DNA of 64,000 nt, taken from Azophilus sp965220425 (GTDB lineage Bacteria > Pseudomonadota > Gammaproteobacteria > Pseudomonadales > Azotimanducaceae). The notes under the pieces were generated by a model. It had not been told where the DNA came from. It searched no databases and saw only the letters and a list, made by a program, of their open reading frames with translations. The position numbers and the translations under genes are program-made. Location: contig OZ244830.1 of NCBI GenBank assembly GCA_965220425.1, forward strand, positions 1,674,001-1,738,000, read 5' to 3'. Position 1 is the stretch's first letter. Every line of letters begins with the position of its first letter. Positions 59,536 to 64,000 of the stretch are shown piece after piece.

Positions 59536-62500
59536 ATGTTGATTGACCGACCACAAGGCGAATGCTACATTAGAATCGATTCCACCAGGGGTCGTTGGAG
59601 GAAGGCAAACTTGCGGTGGGGCATGGGTGCGGTCGCGGTGATCGCACTTTCCGGGTATTGCAACGCCGCGACCCAACAAAATCAGGATAGGTCTTCCGCC
59701 TCATTCATTGAGGCGGATATTGCGGATCGTGCCAAACGGTTCTATGAGTCGCGGCGTGCCGCGGCGCACAGTCGCATGCCCGATACCCTCTATGCGTCTA
59801 CACCCTCGCTGCCGGTGTCGCCGCACGCCTCCAATCCAGACGCTGGTGCCCGGAAAGGACTGAGCCCGGAGCGTTACCACAGCGTCGTACCCCTCTTTCG
59901 CAAACGGTCCGACGCCGATGAGGACGAGACGGCGGAAGACGTATTCCGCGAACATGTTTCCCCCGTGGTGCAGGCCAAATGCATCAACTGCCATGTGGAG
60001 GGCGGCGTTTCGGCAGCCACGCGGTTGGTTTTCGTACGCTCTTCGAATGGGAACCATGAGGCGCTCAACCGCCAGCAATTCGAGGACTTGCTCGCGGAAT
60101 TGGATGACGGCGGGAACGTGGTCTTGAACAAGATTCGCGGCGTCGGCCACGGGGGCGGTATCCAGACGCCGGCGGGCGGCCAGGAATTTTCTCGATTCGA
60201 GCGGTTCTTGGCGTTGCTGGCCGGCGGCGAGGAGAACGTTCAGGTCGCTCTGACGCCGGCAACGCTTTTCGAAGGCGTCGGCTTTATGCGGTCTCGGCAG
60301 ACGCTGAGACGGGCGGCACTGATTTTCTCGGGGCGAGTGCCGACTCCACAGGAGTACGCTGAAATACCTGAAATCGGGTTGCCGGCCTCTATCCGCAACT
60401 TGATGACCGGGCCCGGATTCCACGAGTTTCTGATCCGGGCAAGCAACGACCGGCTACTGACGGATCGCGAAGGGGGCGTCCTCGATGCCGGCTCCCATGG
60501 CCCGTTGATCGAGTACATCAACAAGACCAGTACCTATTGCGAAGACGCGGCGCTGGGCGGCGACGGATCGGAATGGCACGAATGGGACGAGGCCGTCCAA
60601 TACGCAGCCGTCCGGGCGCCGTTGGAGTTGATCGCGCATGTGACTCGGAACGATCTGCCCTACACCGACATAATGACCGCGGACTACATCATGGCCAATC
60701 CGCAGGCCGCCGAAGCCTACGGCGCCACGACGGAATTCAACGACTCAACGGACGTTCACGAATTCAAACCGTCGAGATTCGCCAGCTACCATCTGGTCGA
60801 TGACTCCAGGATGGTTCGAGAGGCTCTGGCGGATAGCGACTGTCAAGGATACGTGGACGATCCGGGTAACCTGCCCCTCGACTATCCCCACGCCGGCATC
60901 CTCAACTCACCCGTATTCATGCAGCGCTACCCTACCACGGCGACCAACCGCAACCGGGCGCGGTCGCGCTGGACCTACTACTACTTCCTGGGATTGGACG
61001 TGGAGAAATCCGCTTCACGCACCACGGACCCCGCGGCGCTGGCCGACACCAACAACCCGACGCTGAACAATCCGGCGTGCACGGTTTGCCATACCGTCCT
61101 CGATCCGGTGGCTGGAAGCTACCAGAACTATGACGAAGGCGGGCGGTATCGCACCGCCTGGGGCGGAATGGATTCGCTGGATGGTTTCTACAAGGACAAT
61201 CCTCCCGGAGGCGACGATTTCCTGATCGAGGCACGCTCGCGGGAGGAAAGGGAAACCGTTTCAACCGAGGGGTACCTGCGGTCAGGAGACAACACGGTTG
61301 GCATCAAGTACGTGAACGACTATAGCTGGTCGCATATAGGCCTCGACTGGCTGACAGTACGGAACGAGCGCGGCGGCCTAGTGAATCGCTACAAGCTCGG
61401 GAACCTCAAGGACGCACACTGCGGCGGGCCCGAAGACGGATATTTCCAACTGAATCCGGGTTGCGTGCTGGGCGTTCCGGTGACCGTTCCCAGCGACGGC
61501 ACCTACGCGGTCGAGGTGGAAGCCTGGAATTGGGACGACGACAGGAGATATCCCGGCCGGCTGAGAATCTGGGCGCCCGGGTATATCTATCGAGAAGGAG
61601 ATACCTGGTACCGTGGCATGCGTTCACCGGGCTTCCGTACGGAACTGGCTCCCAGCCCGGACAACAGCGTGCAATGGCTGGCGGAGCAAATCATTGCCGA
61701 TCAGCGATTTGCGGAGGCCACAGTCAAGTTCTGGTGGCCGGCCGTCAATGGCAGTGAGGTGGCGACGCCACCCGCGGAGGCGGCCGATGCCGATTTCGAG
61801 GGCATGCTGTTGGCGGCAAATGCCCAGGCCGCGGAAGTCACCCGGCTGGCGCGGGGCTTCCGAAGGGGAATGCGCGGCGGCGACCCCTTTAACCTGAAGG
61901 ACCTGTTGGTCGAGCTGGTGTTCTCGAAGTGGTTTCGCGCGCAGTCGATGCCGGATGACGACCCCGTGCGCACGGTGGCCCTTCTGGATGCCGGCGCCAA
62001 GCGCCTACTCACTCCCGAGGAACTGGCTCGCAAGACCCTGGCGCTCACTGGGGTTCAGTGGGGGCGGTATTGGCGACAGCCCTGGCACCGCCTGGGTGAA
62101 CAGCGGCATGCGCTGACCAGTGAATACGGAACCCTGTACGGCGGTATCGACTCGGACGGAATCACGACCCGCGCGCGGGACATGACGGCGGTGATGGCCG
62201 GCGTCGCCAAGAGCCACGCGGTGGAAGTCAGTTGCCCGGTAGTACTGAAGGAGTTCTATCTTCTGCCGGATCGGAAACGGCGGCTTTTCGGCGGGATCGA
62301 TCATTGGGTGACGCCGGTGTTGGAGTTCGGCGAAGTCTTCGGCATCGCCGCATCGACGGCGGCAGACGCCGAGACGCTGGCGGTGGAACGGTCGCTGAGT
62401 ACGGGAAGCAAGATACTGCGGCTGACATTCGAGAACGACTTCTACAGCGATTTGCAGCAAGCCGACAGAAACGTCCGGTTGGACCGCGTGATACTGAGCA

Positions 62501-63129
62501 ATGTCGATGACGCGAGCGTCGTGACGAGCTACGAATTCGAAGACCACGCCGGCAACGAATGCGGGGTTGCCGAAGGCGATCACTATCTCCTTTGGGGCGG
62601 CGGCAACGACTGCGCCTTGCAGGTTCCGCTGAAGGTTCCGTCCGCCGGTACTTATGCGGTCGAGGTGGTGGCATGGGCGGACCAGGCGGGGGATGAACTG
62701 CCCAGGCTCCGCGTCAGGATGGAGTCGAACAACCGCAGCTCGATCGGCGCCCGACGGATCAAGAGAAAGCTCGCCGAGTTGCACGACAAACTGCTCGGCG
62801 TCCGTGTCGGCATCGGGTCCACCGATGTCTCCAAGGCCTACGAGCTATTTCTGGAAGTCTGGAACCGCAAAAGCGTCCTGGAGGACGATTGGTTCCTCTC
62901 GGAGACCGATTGCGACTGGCAGCACGATCAATACTACCTCGAGGAACTCCTGGACGGGTTTCGGGTGCGCTACAAGCACGAACACGGTGGCTGGCACTAT
63001 GACTGGAACGGGGAGCGCACCGACGAGTTCTGGGAAGACAAGGACTTGTCCGATCCGGAGGGTGTTGCGCGAACGTGGACGGTCGTTCTGATGGCGCTGC
63101 TGATGGATCAGCGGTACCTGCACCTGTGA
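59536..63129 (+). CDS. Giant exported two-haem protein with duplicated beta-sandwich modules
   Basis: The product has 1197 residues. The N-terminus (NLRWGMGAVAVIALSGYCNA) looks like an export signal or anchor. Two c-type haem motifs are visible, CINCH (149-153) and CTVCH (515-519), with TLNNPACTVCHTVLDPVAG around the second. This is the style of DUF1592/DUF1588-type multidomain cytochromes. Two related modules, about 565-665 and 948-1062, each contain a Cys pair followed by VPS-x-GTYAVEV-x-AW, resembling carbohydrate-binding beta-sandwiches. I used ATG 59536; a TTG six codons upstream is in frame. A DUF1501 protein follows 18 bases later, the usual partner of such proteins. Confidence 0.8.
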   Translation: MLIDRPQGECYIRIDSTRGRWRKANLRWGMGAVAVIALSGYCNAATQQNQDRSSASFIEADIADRAKRFYESRRAAAHSRMPDTLYASTPSLPVSPHASNPDAGARKGLSPERYHSVVPLFRKRSDADEDETAEDVFREHVSPVVQAKCINCHVEGGVSAATRLVFVRSSNGNHEALNRQQFEDLLAELDDGGNVVLNKIRGVGHGGGIQTPAGGQEFSRFERFLALLAGGEENVQVALTPATLFEGVGFMRSRQTLRRAALIFSGRVPTPQEYAEIPEIGLPASIRNLMTGPGFHEFLIRASNDRLLTDREGGVLDAGSHGPLIEYINKTSTYCEDAALGGDGSEWHEWDEAVQYAAVRAPLELIAHVTRNDLPYTDIMTADYIMANPQAAEAYGATTEFNDSTDVHEFKPSRFASYHLVDDSRMVREALADSDCQGYVDDPGNLPLDYPHAGILNSPVFMQRYPTTATNRNRARSRWTYYYFLGLDVEKSASRTTDPAALADTNNPTLNNPACTVCHTVLDPVAGSYQNYDEGGRYRTAWGGMDSLDGFYKDNPPGGDDFLIEARSREERETVSTEGYLRSGDNTVGIKYVNDYSWSHIGLDWLTVRNERGGLVNRYKLGNLKDAHCGGPEDGYFQLNPGCVLGVPVTVPSDGTYAVEVEAWNWDDDRRYPGRLRIWAPGYIYREGDTWYRGMRSPGFRTELAPSPDNSVQWLAEQIIADQRFAEATVKFWWPAVNGSEVATPPAEAADADFEGMLLAANAQAAEVTRLARGFRRGMRGGDPFNLKDLLVELVFSKWFRAQSMPDDDPVRTVALLDAGAKRLLTPEELARKTLALTGVQWGRYWRQPWHRLGEQRHALTSEYGTLYGGIDSDGITTRARDMTAVMAGVAKSHAVEVSCPVVLKEFYLLPDRKRRLFGGIDHWVTPVLEFGEVFGIAASTAADAETLAVERSLSTGSKILRLTFENDFYSDLQQADRNVRLDRVILSNVDDASVVTSYEFEDHAGNECGVAEGDHYLLWGGGNDCALQVPLKVPSAGTYAVEVVAWADQAGDELPRLRVRMESNNRSSIGARRIKRKLAELHDKLLGVRVGIGSTDVSKAYELFLEVWNRKSVLEDDWFLSETDCDWQHDQYYLEELLDGFRVRYKHEHGGWHYDWNGERTDEFWEDKDLSDPEGVARTWTVVLMALLMDQRYLHL

Positions 63130-63147
63130 GCATCCGGGGAGCTTGAG

Positions 63148-64000
63148 GTGAATCGACGCAATGCGCTCAAGAGCCTGGCCGCCATCGCCGGGGGTCTGAG
63201 CGCAGGCTTCCGTCTGCCGCTGGCGCACGCCGAGGACTACCGCGGCAAGCTGTTCGTCTTTGTGCAGGCCGACGGCGGTTGGGACCCCACCTGCTTCTGC
63301 GACCCGAAGGCCAATACGCCCGGGGAACCCGTCATCACGCACTGGTCCGAGCGTGAGGACGTGCGGCAGGCGGGCAACATCCCTTACGCGCCGTTCGCGA
63401 ATAACGCAGCCTTCTTCGAGAAGTACTACGACCGGATGCTGGTGATCAATGGCGTGGACGCGCAGACGAATTCGCACACGGTGGGCGTCACGCACAACTG
63501 GAGCGGACGGAACTCCGAGGGTTTCCCCACGACCACGGCGCTGCTGGCCGCCCACTACGGCGCGGCGCTGCCGGCACCCTATCTGAGTTTCGGCGGATTC
63601 TCGAAGACGGCGGGCGTTACGCGCTACACGCGCCTCGACAATCCGGACCTGTTGCGCAACATCGCCACGCCCGAGGCAGGCACATGGGGTGGGCATTACG
63701 TGTCCGACGAGGATTGGGAAGCGTTGCAGGCCCACGGGGTCGAAACGGCGCGACGCCTGGTCGCGGCGCCCAATCTGATGCCCGGCGCGGTATACCGCAG
63801 CGCGCTGTACCGGAGCGCATTCGCGGACAAGGGCCTGAAACGGCTTGCGGATGCGATTCCACCGGAACATGAACTTGAACCCCATGTAGAAAGCGGAGCA
63901 ATTCCAGGGAGCGGCAACCAGTACGGCAGCGATCTGCGCCGTCAGGCGCAACTCGCGGTTCTCGGCTTCGAGACAGGCGTTTCGGTCAGCGCCGATCTCC
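63148..64000 (+). CDS. Tat-exported DUF1501-family protein, cut by the window end
   Basis: Frame 1 from GTG 63148 stays open to base 64000 (284 codons). It starts with a Tat signal (NRRNALKSLAAIAGGLSAGF) and continues as a DUF1501 protein: GKLFVFVQADGGWDPTCFCD, VINGVDAQTNSHTVGVTHNW and SGRNSEGFPTTTALLAAHYG. DUF1501 proteins have an alkaline-phosphatase/sulfatase-like fold and are found beside the DUF1592/1588-type cytochromes, as here. GGGGAGCTTGAG precedes the start. The C-terminus lies outside the window. Confidence 0.88.
   Translation, partial: MNRRNALKSLAAIAGGLSAGFRLPLAHAEDYRGKLFVFVQADGGWDPTCFCDPKANTPGEPVITHWSEREDVRQAGNIPYAPFANNAAFFEKYYDRMLVINGVDAQTNSHTVGVTHNWSGRNSEGFPTTTALLAAHYGAALPAPYLSFGGFSKTAGVTRYTRLDNPDLLRNIATPEAGTWGGHYVSDEDWEALQAHGVETARRLVAAPNLMPGAVYRSALYRSAFADKGLKRLADAIPPEHELEPHVESGAIPGSGNQYGSDLRRQAQLAVLGFETGVSVSADL

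Noticed and set aside
62845..63951. 368-codon minus-strand frame at the right end
   Set aside because: Opposite the haem protein end and the DUF1501 gene, which have a Tat signal and family motifs on the plus strand.

Overview
The window is high-GC DNA from a Gram-negative bacterium, most likely a gammaproteobacterium. lpxC shows an outer membrane. The run dnaX-ybaB-recR, bifunctional mnmC, the hvfABC cluster and a retropepsin / inactive transglutaminase / RimK-like ligase trio are all at home in Gammaproteobacteria. The lifestyle suggested is aerobic and heterotrophic: phenylacetyl-CoA epoxidase genes, a TonB-dependent receptor and many hydrolases and oxidoreductases. I cannot name a genus. 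I see no phage, plasmid or integrase genes, so this looks like chromosome with a housekeeping half and an accessory half.

Region 1 (1-25 kb, mostly core): a glycerophosphodiester phosphodiesterase, dnaX-ybaB-recR-rnd, a MoxR ATPase and VWA-protein pair split by a perfect 114-bp tandem array, the retropepsin/transglutaminase/ligase operon, the hvfABC ribosomal-peptide operon (Cys-rich precursor, MNIO/DUF692 enzyme, DUF2063 partner), an RsbU-like phosphatase with a STAS partner, lpxC, gltX, a minus-strand coaX / acyl-CoA ligase / panE operon, tRNA-Ala(GGC), a sulfurtransferase and mnmC.

Region 2 (25-36 kb, accessory and decaying): single-gene enzymes (steroid-reductase-like protein, hotdog thioesterase, YghU-type GST, two SDRs, azoreductase, VOC protein, HpaH-type hydratase, acetamidase, Uma2) are mixed with gene fragments. 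The fragments include a GntR start, a crotonase end, a deleted RHH antitoxin/PIN toxin locus, a DUF4160 remnant and a DUF2442 domain fused in frame to part of a cytochrome c.

Region 3 (36-48.4 kb): one plus-strand block holding a TonB-dependent receptor, an exported amidohydrolase, a cupin, a SnoaL-like protein, an amidase, two paralogous amidohydrolases (one with a clear Tat signal), an MFS transporter and an opine-dehydrogenase-like protein. It reads as an uptake and breakdown route for an amide-containing compound that I cannot identify.

Region 4 (48.4-64 kb): trxB, selO, the phenylacetate genes paaABCE-paaX (no paaD), a succinate-semialdehyde-type dehydrogenase, a small membrane protein, about 1.1 kb of non-coding DNA with a large inverted repeat, then a giant two-haem secreted protein followed by a Tat-exported DUF1501 protein cut by the window end.

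Throughout the window there are short non-coding elements with terminal inverted repeats starting CCCGCAT. One is nested inside another, and the insertion site can be reconstructed. These MITE-like elements, the 114-bp array, the hvf operon and the 36-48 kb block are the most interesting parts.
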